From NCBI GenBank assembly GCA_016235225.1, contig JACRLS010000227.1, positions 1-14,962 on the forward strand: a stretch of 14,962 bases of DNA, given 5' to 3'. Under the pieces are notes generated by a model, which was not told where the DNA came from, made no database searches, and saw only the letters and a program-made list of their open reading frames with translations. Numbering within the stretch: position 1 is the stretch's first letter; every line of letters begins with the position of its first letter. The position numbers and the translations under genes were made by a program. This stretch comes from Nitrospirota bacterium. Lineage in GTDB: Bacteria > Nitrospirota > Nitrospiria > Nitrospirales > Nitrospiraceae. Shown here piece after piece: positions 6,681 to 12,650 of this stretch.

Positions 6681-7200
6681 GTCTGTTGAACACTTCCACC
6701 GGACAGAACCCGTTGCAACCTCAAGAAGGCTTTCTCGCCGCTGCGTGGGTGCCGGGTTCGCCATTGGGGCGAGGCCTCTGCTATGGCGAGCCGAGACGGG
6801 ATGGGCCCGATCTGAAGGGCCGGTGATCGGTGACAGGTGACGAGTGACGGGTTGGTAACAGATTCTGGCGCACCCGTCGACAATCTGGTCCCTCGGCTGA
6901 AGGCCCCCACGCATCACCTATCACGGATCACGGTCTTGAGCGGCCCCGGAGGGCCTGCCTGTCCTCAAGCGAGACAGATGGCCGCTGTCAGCGCCCGCAC
7001 AACCGGGCTGTTCTTGTGTCAGACGCACCTTGAGCGCATCGAGAATCCAACGGCAGGGATCGATGGTTCACGTACCTGCAGCGTGCCGATATGAGGAGAT
7101 GGCCTGGGGCTTAGCGGCCGAAGAGGCGCTCGGCGGCTTTCTTTGAGACGTCGAACGAGAAGCGGAATTGGAGGGCCAGATACTTCTGTATGAGGCCTAG
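6681..7200. other. Gene-poor region upstream of the insertion sequence
   Basis: These 520 bp contain no convincing gene. They hold palindromic element 4 (6823-6931) and a possible coding remnant on the minus strand (7111-7248). Longer open frames on either strand lack recognisable motifs. The segment looks like spacer and remnants next to a mobile element. Confidence 0.5.
6823..6931. repeat. Intergenic palindromic element 4 (GGTGAC words)
   Basis: Arm 1 (6823-6845) and the reverse complement of arm 2 (6909-6931) are both 23 nt and match at 19 positions without gaps. Three of the mismatches keep a G-T-type or transition pattern. Arm 1 is a run of GGTGAC/GTGAC near-repeats. The 63-nt interior is unrelated to the arms. 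It lies 142 bp after the phosphodiesterase stop and could be a transcript end structure. Confidence 0.6.
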
Positions 7201-7248
7201 GGCTCCGTCATTTATCGAGCCAAGCCACTGAACTACCACAAGAACCAC
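7111..7248 (-). pseudogene. Possible short coding remnant
   Basis: A minus-strand open frame from GTG 7248 to TAA 7111 encodes 45 residues. It ends in a stretch with protein-like character (LIQKYLALQFRF, then FDVSKKAAERLFGR). It has no ribosome site and no family I recognise, and it straddles the proposed left end of the insertion sequence at 7201. It could be the C-terminal end of a gene broken by the insertion, or chance. Low confidence. Confidence 0.15.
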
Positions 7249-7291
7249 GCGGTACTGGCTTTTTCAGTCTGGTGGTGCTATAACGACACGC

Positions 7292-8593
7292 ATGGCTCCC
7301 CCCGTTCTCCCGACCTCGGCGGTTGATGTCTTCCGCGTGCGCGTGCGCCTGATCTGCGCGGACGAACGGCTCGAGTGGGATCGCTTGATGCGCGCGCACC
7401 ACTACCTGGGGCTCACCGCCCTGGTGGGTCGCAGTCTGCGCTATGTTGCCGAAGTGGACGGCAAGTGGCTCGCCCTCGTGGGCTGGGCCTCGGCCGCGCT
7501 CAAATGTGCCAGCCGCGATCGCTGGATCGGTTGGTCGCCGACGCTGCAATGGCAACGGCTCAATTTACTCGCCAACAACAGTCGCTTTCTGCTTCTCCCC
7601 GGCGGACGGGTGCCGAACCTGGCCTCACGAATTCTCGGTCTCACGCTCGCCCGGCTGTCTGCGGATTGGCAGGTAGTGCATGGGCATCGCCTGCTGCTGG
7701 CCGAGACCTTCATCGATCCGGGCCGCTTTCTGGGAACCTGCTACCGCGCGGCCAACTGGATCGACGTGGGCGCCACGCGCGGCTTTGCGAAGTCCAACGA
7801 CACCTACGTGGCGCATGGCGCGAGCAAACGGATCTGGGTGTTCCCCCTACACCGACACGCCCGACGGATCCTGTCCTCGCCCCTGCCACACCCGGAGTTA
7901 CCCCGCCAGGAGGTGAAAGCCATGACGCTGACCGACGCCGATGCCGCCGCATTGTTTGCCCGTCTGGAGCATCTCGACGACCCGCGTGGCAGACGCGGTC
8001 GACGCCACGCGCAGCGCTCGCTGTTGGCGACCATCCTCTGCGCGGTAGTCAGTGGCGCGCAGGGCAGTACCGCGATCAGCGAATGGGTGCAGCGGTTGAG
8101 CCCGGCGATGCTGCGTCGGCTGCGCTGTCGGCGTCTGGCGGACGGCCGGTACGAGCGCCCGTCCGAAGCCACCCTCCGCCGCATGCTCGGGGCGGTCGAT
8201 ATCGCGCAACTCGAACGCCAACTCGGGGACTGGTTACACACCCAGGGCGCCGCGGACGAACCCGTGGCGCTCGATGGCAAGACCTTGCGTGGCGCGCAGG
8301 AGCACGGGCGCGCCCGCCATCTGGTGGCGGCCTTCGGACACCACAGCTACGTGGTCGTGAACCAGGTCGAAGTGGCCGAGCACGAGAGTGAACTCCACGC
8401 GGTGAAACCCCTGCTCGACCCCTTGCCGCTGGCCGGTCGCGTGGTCACCGCCGATGCCTTGCACACACAGGTGGAGACCGCCCGCTATGTGGTTGAGGAG
8501 AAGCAGGCGCACTATCTGTTCACCGTCAAAGACAATCAGCCCACCCTGAAAGCCGACATTGCCGGCCTCCAGATGGAGGCTTCCCCCCCCTGA
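7292..8593 (+). CDS. DUF4338 (DruA-like) - ISAs1 transposase fusion, first part before a frameshift
   Basis: The first frame encodes 433 aa. Residues ~15-190 are a DUF4338 domain (HHYLG near residue 37; RDRWIGWS; NNSRFLLLP; NLASRILGL; ETFIDPGRFLGTCYRAANW), the family that includes DruA of the Druantia anti-phage system. After a short linker, residues ~211-433 are the start of an ISAs1 transposase: the associated N-domain (LDDPRGRRGRRH), then VALDGKTLRGA with catalytic Asp328 and VVTADALHTQ with Asp388. The frame stops (TGA 8591-8593) directly after a run of eight C at 8583-8590; the third catalytic residue is encoded beyond it in another frame. An internal AGGAGGTG lies 6 nt before an in-frame ATG at 7922, the exact start expected for a standalone transposase. 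No strong ribosome site precedes ATG 7292. Confidence 0.85.
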   Translation: MAPPVLPTSAVDVFRVRVRLICADERLEWDRLMRAHHYLGLTALVGRSLRYVAEVDGKWLALVGWASAALKCASRDRWIGWSPTLQWQRLNLLANNSRFLLLPGGRVPNLASRILGLTLARLSADWQVVHGHRLLLAETFIDPGRFLGTCYRAANWIDVGATRGFAKSNDTYVAHGASKRIWVFPLHRHARRILSSPLPHPELPRQEVKAMTLTDADAAALFARLEHLDDPRGRRGRRHAQRSLLATILCAVVSGAQGSTAISEWVQRLSPAMLRRLRCRRLADGRYERPSEATLRRMLGAVDIAQLERQLGDWLHTQGAADEPVALDGKTLRGAQEHGRARHLVAAFGHHSYVVVNQVEVAEHESELHAVKPLLDPLPLAGRVVTADALHTQVETARYVVEEKQAHYLFTVKDNQPTLKADIAGLQMEASPP

Positions 8594-9038
8594 GCATGTC
8601 ACCATCGACAAAGCGCATGGGCGGGTGGAAACCCGACGGATCTGGACCAGCGACACGCTCAACGGCTATGTGGCGTTTCCCTACACGGCCCAGGTCGCGT
8701 GCGTGGAGCGCGAAATCTTTCATGTCCGCCGGGCCACGACCACCCTCGAGCGGGTCTATCTGATCAGCAGCCAGCGCCGTGCCGAGGCCAGTCCCGCACA
8801 GCTTCTGGCGCTCAACCGGGGACATTGGGGGATCGAGAACCGCCTGCACCATGTCCGCGACATAGCGTTTGACGAGGATCGCTGTCGTGCCCGCACGGGC
8901 CAGACGCCCCGCGTGCTGGCCTGTCTCCGCAATTTCGCGATCAGCCTGCTGCGCGTGCTCCACGTCTCCAACATCAAGGCCGCGTTGCGGGACTTGGCGG
9001 CGCAGGCGAACAAGGTCCTCAGAATGTTCCGCTTGTAG
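8586..9038 (+). pseudogene. ISAs1 transposase C-terminal part, frame-shifted
   Basis: After the C8 run the transposase continues in the next frame, reading PPEHVTIDKAHGRVETRRIW and ending at TAG 9038. It holds the third catalytic residue in RGHWGIENRLHHVRDIAFDED (Glu codon 8835-8837) and the usual NFAISLLR tail. Removing one C from the run would restore one continuous protein of about 580 aa with all three DDE residues. Either the element is inactivated by a 1-nt insertion, or the full-length protein is made by +1 frameshifting or slippage on the C-run, or the base is a sequencing error. The part alone has no ribosome site or convincing start. Confidence 0.8.
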
Positions 9039-9153
9039 TCCCCGGTCACCGGCACGGAGCGACCACGCCGACTGCCTTGTGACACCGAGGCGCGGGATGC
9101 CATGGCCTGCCCCACGCCGTTACGCACCCGCTGCCCCATGTCACACGCCCCCA

Positions 9154-9705
9154 TCAAGCCCATCCCCACCTACACCGACTCGTGTGTACCCACTGCAGAC
9201 GGTCACACGCCCGTGTTCGAATCCCCGTAGGCGACTTTGACGGAGCCTTGGCGTAGGAGGCGTGGGCATTGCGCCCGCTGGGATTGGGGAGTACGAAAAT
9301 CGGGACGCCGCCCAGCGTCTGAGTCGACAGGCCCGGGCGTATCCGACGCAAAGGCCTCCCCGCCTCGTCGTGGAAGAGCACTCGATAGATGGTGATCCCG
9401 AGCAGGGCGACCATCCGAGGCTTGAATCTTTTCACCTTGGCCAGCAGTCTTTTCCGGCCGGTCCGATACTCCGCGGTTGTAAGGGAATCGATCCCGCGGC
9501 TGGGCTTGCCGATGATGTTCGTCAACCCGATGCCAAATTCCGGGAGACGATGATCCTCCCTATAGCTCAACGGCACCGGTACAAGCTTCGACTCGGCCAG
9601 CAGTTTCCAGAATCGATTGGAATGTCCCGCAAAATGATGGCCCACCGCCGCGGAGCGGAGTCCCGGGTTGATCCCCACCAAGAGGAGGCGGACACCCGGC
9701 TTCAC
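9154..9705 (-). CDS. mug: Mismatch-specific (G/U, T) DNA glycosylase, Mug-type, with chimeric C-terminus
   Basis: The 183-aa frame is a uracil-DNA glycosylase superfamily member of the Mug class. LLLVGINPGLRSA (residues 7-19) holds the GINPG active-site motif, HHFAGHSNRFWKLL (23-36) the conserved wall, and VLPNPSGRN (138-146) the second motif. These enzymes excise U or T from G mismatches in double-stranded DNA. Family similarity stops near residue 152 (SYA), which coincides with the right inverted repeat of the insertion sequence. The last ~31 residues are encoded by the mobile element and look non-native. The GTG at 9705 has no ribosome site, and the frame stays open further upstream with a family-like LPDHVKPG just before it but no ATG, so the start may also be damaged or non-canonical. 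The catalytic core is intact; activity is uncertain. Confidence 0.8.
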   Translation of the reverse strand: MKPGVRLLLVGINPGLRSAAVGHHFAGHSNRFWKLLAESKLVPVPLSYREDHRLPEFGIGLTNIIGKPSRGIDSLTTAEYRTGRKRLLAKVKRFKPRMVALLGITIYRVLFHDEAGRPLRRIRPGLSTQTLGGVPIFVLPNPSGRNAHASYAKAPSKSPTGIRTRACDRLQWVHTSRCRWGWA

Positions 9706-9903
9706 ATGATCGGGCAGTTTGCGACGTCTCGACAGGCCGAAGAGAACATGACTGATATCCGGCAGAGGATGACGTGGTTGCAGTGATCGATACCGTTCTC
9801 TTTCTGATCGTGCTGGTGCCGGCAGGTGTGAGTGTCCTGCCGGTCGACGGTGAGTCAGCCATTTCCATTCTTACCATTCAACCAATTTAACAAGGAGCGC
9901 GCG
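9706..9903. other. Divergent intergenic region between mug and the secreted protein gene
   Basis: This 198-bp region should hold the promoter of the gene at 9904 and the start region of mug. The mug frame remains open through much of it without an ATG. No convincing -35/-10 pair was found on either strand. Confidence 0.35.
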
Positions 9904-10224
9904 ATGAAAACATTTTTGTCAGGTCTGGCCGTGATGAGTCTCTGTGTCGGGTCGGTGGCGTTCGCCCAACTCGCAGAGATCCCTGGAATCGACCAACGCC
10001 AAGCCAATCAGGAGCAACGCATTGATCAAGGGATCGCCAGCGGGCAACTGACCGGACATGAGGCCGCCCGACTGAACCGCCAACAGGACCGGATCGACAA
10101 GATGGAAAACCATGCCAAGGCCGACGGCGTGGTCACCAAGCGGGAACGCGCCAGACTCCATGCGGCGCAGGATCACGCCTCTCGTACTATTGCCCGACAG
10201 AAACACGACCGGCAGCATCGGTAA
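9904..10224 (+). CDS. Small secreted helical protein, 106 aa
   Basis: AAGGAG lies 8 nt before ATG 9904 and fixes the start over a longer in-frame one at 9832. Residues 1-21 are a clear Sec signal peptide (MKTFLSGLAVMSLCVG, cleavage after AFA). The mature part is ~85 residues, very polar and Gln/Arg/Lys/His-rich, and predicted mostly helical (RQANQEQRIDQGIASGQLTG, then LNRQQDRIDKMENHAKADG, then RERARLHAAQDHASRTIARQ). The repeated helix-G-[LV]-[TV] layout recalls EF-hand-like or heptad pairs, and I remember similar small exported proteins of unknown function in proteobacteria. No Cys is present. Probably periplasmic; function unknown. A strong GC hairpin follows it. Confidence 0.85.
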   Translation: MKTFLSGLAVMSLCVGSVAFAQLAEIPGIDQRQANQEQRIDQGIASGQLTGHEAARLNRQQDRIDKMENHAKADGVVTKRERARLHAAQDHASRTIARQKHDRQHR

Positions 10225-10255
10225 GACGGACTCTCGCTCGTTGTTCACAGCGCGT

Positions 10256-10292
10256 GGGGGGGGGGGCTCGGAGAGCCCCGCCCCCCGGCCCG
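10256..10292. terminator. G11-run hairpin downstream of the secreted protein gene
   Basis: Eleven consecutive G (10256-10266) followed by CTC pair with GAGCCCC and then CCCCCC downstream. This gives a very GC-rich hairpin of about 12 pairs around a GGA loop, 32 nt after the stop at 10224. No T-tract follows. It may end transcription or block ribosomes or polymerase physically, and the G-run could also form a quadruplex. About 107 bp between it and the NUDIX gene hold nothing recognisable. Confidence 0.5.
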
Positions 10293-10399
10293 GCTGCACC
10301 CCGGTCAAGCCGACAGATAAGGCCGACGAAGCGGGCGAAGTCGTCGCGAAGGCCGGGGCGCGAGCGTCGTTGCGAGCGACAGAGAAAGAAGCGTGCCTG

Positions 10400-10915
10400 C
10401 TATTGGGGACGTTGTAGGAGAAAGGCGGTCTGGAGTCCGACGATCGTCTTGCCGTCGCGGATCATCCCCTTGTGGATTGCCTGCACCGCCTCGGCCAGCG
10501 GCATCTCGATGACCTCCAGCACTTCGTCATGACCGAGATTCTGCCGCCCTTTGACGAGACCGGTCCCGCGGTAGATGTGAATCACCTCATCGGTGAAGCC
10601 GGGCGTCGTCAGAAAGCTGGTGAGGAGTTCGAATGCGCTGGCGCGGTAGCCGATTTCCTCCTCGAGCTCGCGCGCGGCGCAATCCAGCGGATCCTCGCCC
10701 GGGTTGAGTTTGCCGGCCGGAATCTCAAGGATGAATCCGCCGGCGGCATGCCGATATTGCCGGATCAGCACCACCGTATCCTGATCCTTCATGGGCACGA
10801 CGGCTGCGGCTCCGGGATGATGAATAATTTCCAGGTCGACGGTCGCCCCATTGGGCAAGGTCACGGTCTCGACATTGAGATTCACCACGCGGCCCTTGTA
10901 GATGTTCTTTTTCAT
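10400..10915 (-). CDS. nudF: NUDIX hydrolase, ADP-ribose pyrophosphatase-like
   Basis: This 171-aa protein has a complete Nudix box at residues 68-90 (GKLNPGEDPLDCAARELEEE, then IGY), matching GX5EX7REUXEEXGU. An upstream VVLIRQYRHAAGGFILEIPAG and a downstream TPGFTDEVIHIYRG are typical of ADP-ribose pyrophosphatases (NudF/YqiE group), cytoplasmic enzymes that split ADP-ribose to AMP and ribose-5-phosphate. The start MKKNIYKGRVVNLN is also family-like. ATG 10915 has no Shine-Dalgarno: the base directly upstream begins palindromic element 5, which seems to have replaced or become the leader. It lies 80 bp downstream of gcvT and may share its transcript. Substrate preference is inferred from family resemblance only. 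Confidence 0.92.
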   Translation of the reverse strand: MKKNIYKGRVVNLNVETVTLPNGATVDLEIIHHPGAAAVVPMKDQDTVVLIRQYRHAAGGFILEIPAGKLNPGEDPLDCAARELEEEIGYRASAFELLTSFLTTPGFTDEVIHIYRGTGLVKGRQNLGHDEVLEVIEMPLAEAVQAIHKGMIRDGKTIVGLQTAFLLQRPQ

Positions 10916-11012
10916 GAGGCAATGGGTGATGGGCTAGAGGCCATAGGACAGGCTGAGGAGGTTTGTCCTAATTCTCCTCACCCATAGCCTATGGCCTATT
11001 GCCTATCGCCTC
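10916..11012. repeat. Palindromic element 5, overlapping the end of gcvT
   Basis: Arm 1 (10916-10960) and arm 2 (10974-11012) are imperfect inverted repeats sharing AGGCCATAGG and TGAGGAG in register, and GAGGC at the outer ends. Each arm is made of degenerate GGCNATRGG words. The element fills the gcvT-NUDIX gap. Its second arm also encodes the last residues of gcvT (reading GDRQ and TAG at 10996-10998), so it has reached into the gene and supplies the stop codon. It also abuts the NUDIX ATG. Confidence 0.65.
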
Positions 11013-12117
11013 TCCTATAGAACGGCGTCTTCACCACCACGGCCGGTGCAATCCGACCGCGAATGTCGATCGACAGCGGGGTCCCGGGCGCCGAATGGGA
11101 GGGAGGCACATAGGCCAGGCCGATGCCCTTTTGCAACAGCGGGGAGAAGTTGCCGCTGGTCACTTCTCCGATCGGAGTCCCGTCTACTCCCCCTTCGGAT
11201 GCCGACTGCGCCAGAACTTTTAACCCGTGGCGCGGGACTCCCCGCTCCAGAAGCTCGAATCCAACGAGCTTTCGACTCAGCCCCTGGGCCTTCTGCCCGG
11301 ACATCGTCGCTTTCCCGACAAAGTCCCGCTTCTGGAAATCCACCACCCACGACGCGCTCGCTTCCAACGGGGTCGTGTCCTCACCGATCTCATTGCCATA
11401 CAGGAGATAGGCCATCTCAAGGCGAAGCAGGTCTCGGGCGCCCAGCCCGCATGGTTTCAGCCCGAGCGCTCGCCCCTTCTCGAACAGTTGGTCCCAGACC
11501 GCAGCCGCCCGGCCCCGCGGGATGTAGAGCTCATACCCCGGCTCGCCGGTGTAGCCGGTCCTGGTGATCAACACGCTCGCCTCGGCCAAGGGGGCACGCA
11601 GGCATTGCCGGGGTTTCATTGTTTCCAAGCCGGCCACGCCCGCGAGGCTCAGGATCGTGCGCGCGGTCGGTCCCTGCAAGGCCAACTGCGCCAGGTCCCC
11701 GGACTGATCGCTCAGGAGCAGATCCGACAGGCCTCTGGTCTGATCCATCAACCACGACCAGATCTTTGCCCGGTTGGAGGCGTTGACGCAGAGGAGATAT
11801 TCCTGCGGCTCCGTGTGATAGATGAAAATGTCGTCCTTGATCCCGCCCTGCTCATTGCACACCATGGAATAGTGCGCCTCGCCGAGCGATAGCTTGGCGA
11901 CATCTGTGGTCACGACGAGCTGGAGATAGGCCATCGCACTGGGACCGGCCACCAGGAATCGCCCCATATGGCTGACGTCGAACAGCCCCGCCGCGCGGCG
12001 AACGGCATGGTATTCGTCAACGACGCCCGAATACTGGATGGGCATCTCCCAGCCGGCAAAGTCCACCAGTTTCCCGCCGGCGGCGACATGGGCCCCGTAT
12101 AAAGGAGTGCGGTTCAT
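10996..12117 (-). CDS. gcvT: Glycine cleavage system aminomethyltransferase (T protein)
   Basis: The protein is 373 aa from ATG 12117 (a TTG two codons earlier is less likely) and near the normal ~365 aa. It shows TPLYGAHVAAGGKLVDFAGWEMPIQY at the start, FDVSHMG, NEQGGIKDDIFIY (the GGxxDD loop that carries the folate-site Asp), RTGYTGEPGYELY, LGARDLLRLEM and the C-terminal GEVTSGNFSP and IGLAYV blocks. GcvT transfers the methylene group of aminomethyl-lipoyl H protein to tetrahydrofolate, releasing ammonia. gcvH and gcvP are not in the window. In place of a normal C-terminal end, the last residues after FYRRG lie in palindromic element 5. No Shine-Dalgarno is evident upstream. FKBP lies 77 bp upstream on the same strand. 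Confidence 0.96.
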   Translation of the reverse strand: MNRTPLYGAHVAAGGKLVDFAGWEMPIQYSGVVDEYHAVRRAAGLFDVSHMGRFLVAGPSAMAYLQLVVTTDVAKLSLGEAHYSMVCNEQGGIKDDIFIYHTEPQEYLLCVNASNRAKIWSWLMDQTRGLSDLLLSDQSGDLAQLALQGPTARTILSLAGVAGLETMKPRQCLRAPLAEASVLITRTGYTGEPGYELYIPRGRAAAVWDQLFEKGRALGLKPCGLGARDLLRLEMAYLLYGNEIGEDTTPLEASASWVVDFQKRDFVGKATMSGQKAQGLSRKLVGFELLERGVPRHGLKVLAQSASEGGVDGTPIGEVTSGNFSPLLQKGIGLAYVPPSHSAPGTPLSIDIRGRIAPAVVVKTPFYRRGDRQ

Positions 12118-12152
12118 AAACAAACGGCGTTCAGCATACGGCTACGAGTGGT

Positions 12153-12173
12153 CGGCTTGAAGGCTCAAGGCCG
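12153..12173. terminator. Hairpin between FKBP and gcvT
   Basis: CGGCTTGA (12153-12160) pairs with TCAAGGCCG (12165-12173), eight pairs with one bulged G and an AGGC loop, in the 77-bp gap after the FKBP stop. There is no U-tract on the minus strand. It could be a weak terminator or a processing site. Confidence 0.35.
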
Positions 12174-12194
12174 AGAGCAGATACTGACGACTTC

Positions 12195-12650
12195 CTATCG
12201 TAGCCCCAACAATTCCACCTCGAACGTCAAGGTTGCATCGGGCGGGATGACCCCTCCGGCCCCTCGCGCGCCATAGCCCAAGTCCGGCGGGATGATCAGT
12301 TTCCGCTTGCCCCCCGTGCGCATGGTCCCAACGCCCTCATCCCAACCTTTGATAACCTGGCCGGCCCCAACCCGGAAGGAGAAGGGTTCATTCCGATCGA
12401 CTGAACTATCGAACTTGGTGCCGTTCGCCAGCCACCCGGTATAATGCACCGTGGCGGTGTCCCCGACTTCCGCTTGGCGACCGGTGCCGACGCTCAGATC
12501 CACATATTGCAATCCAGATTCAGTCGTCACAAATGCCTCCTTGATAGCCGAAGCACTGCCCCCCACGCCGACAGTTGAGGCCAGGTACCCCAGGCCGATG
12601 ATCACGATGACGAGTAGGTTCCTCGTTCGCGTCCCTGGCACCATGTTCAT
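12195..12650 (-). CDS. FKBP-type peptidyl-prolyl cis-trans isomerase, exported or membrane-anchored
   Basis: This 151-aa protein begins with a basic segment and a hydrophobic helix (LLVIVIIGLGYLASTVGVGG, about residues 12-31), a signal peptide or N-terminal anchor, so it acts outside the cytoplasm. The FKBP domain spans residues ~44-151. It has the binding-pocket residues in place: VHYTGWL (Tyr70), KFDSS (Asp81), QVIKGWDEGV (Val99, Ile100, Trp103), LGYGARGAGGVIPP (Tyr126) and LTFEVELL (Phe143). It should catalyse prolyl isomerisation during folding of exported proteins. Its ATG 12650 overlaps the stop of the current (frame-shifted) FIST frame by ATGA. The original FIST stop would have been 22 bp upstream, so the two genes form an operon. 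Confidence 0.93.
   Translation of the reverse strand: MNMVPGTRTRNLLVIVIIGLGYLASTVGVGGSASAIKEAFVTTESGLQYVDLSVGTGRQAEVGDTATVHYTGWLANGTKFDSSVDRNEPFSFRVGAGQVIKGWDEGVGTMRTGGKRKLIIPPDLGYGARGAGGVIPPDATLTFEVELLGLR

Larger units (their letters stand above)
7201..9247 (+). mobile_element. ISAs1-type insertion sequence with DUF4338-transposase fusion
   Basis: A transposase gene (7292-9038) is flanked by a 10-bp exact inverted repeat: GGCTCCGTCA at 7201-7210 and TGACGGAGCC at 9238-9247. The right end falls exactly where the neighbouring glycosylase loses similarity to its family, which supports it as a true boundary. No target-site duplication is apparent: the 8 bp outside are AGGCCTAG (left) and TTGGCGTA (right). 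The left flank does not continue the glycosylase frame. The element may therefore have rearranged after insertion, or the left end lies elsewhere. At ~2.05 kb it is longer than typical ISAs1 members (~1.2-1.5 kb), which fits the extra DUF4338 domain. About 200 bp between the transposase stop and the right end are non-coding. Confidence 0.55.

Noticed and set aside
7375..8391. 338-aa plus-strand open frame overlapping the transposase
   Set aside because: It is an out-of-frame shadow in GC-rich DNA; the overlapping frame carries all DUF4338 and ISAs1 motifs.
7292..9038. A Druantia anti-phage defence operon
   Set aside because: Only the DUF4338 domain is present, fused to a transposase; no DruB-E genes or large helicase are in the window.
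9195..9236. tRNA-like 3' half (GTGTTCGAATCCCCG with a following acceptor-like segment)
   Set aside because: The T-loop word TTCGAAT is present, but only three of five T-stem pairs form, no matching 5' acceptor or D-arm is found, and there is no CCA. At most it is a chance or decayed fragment.
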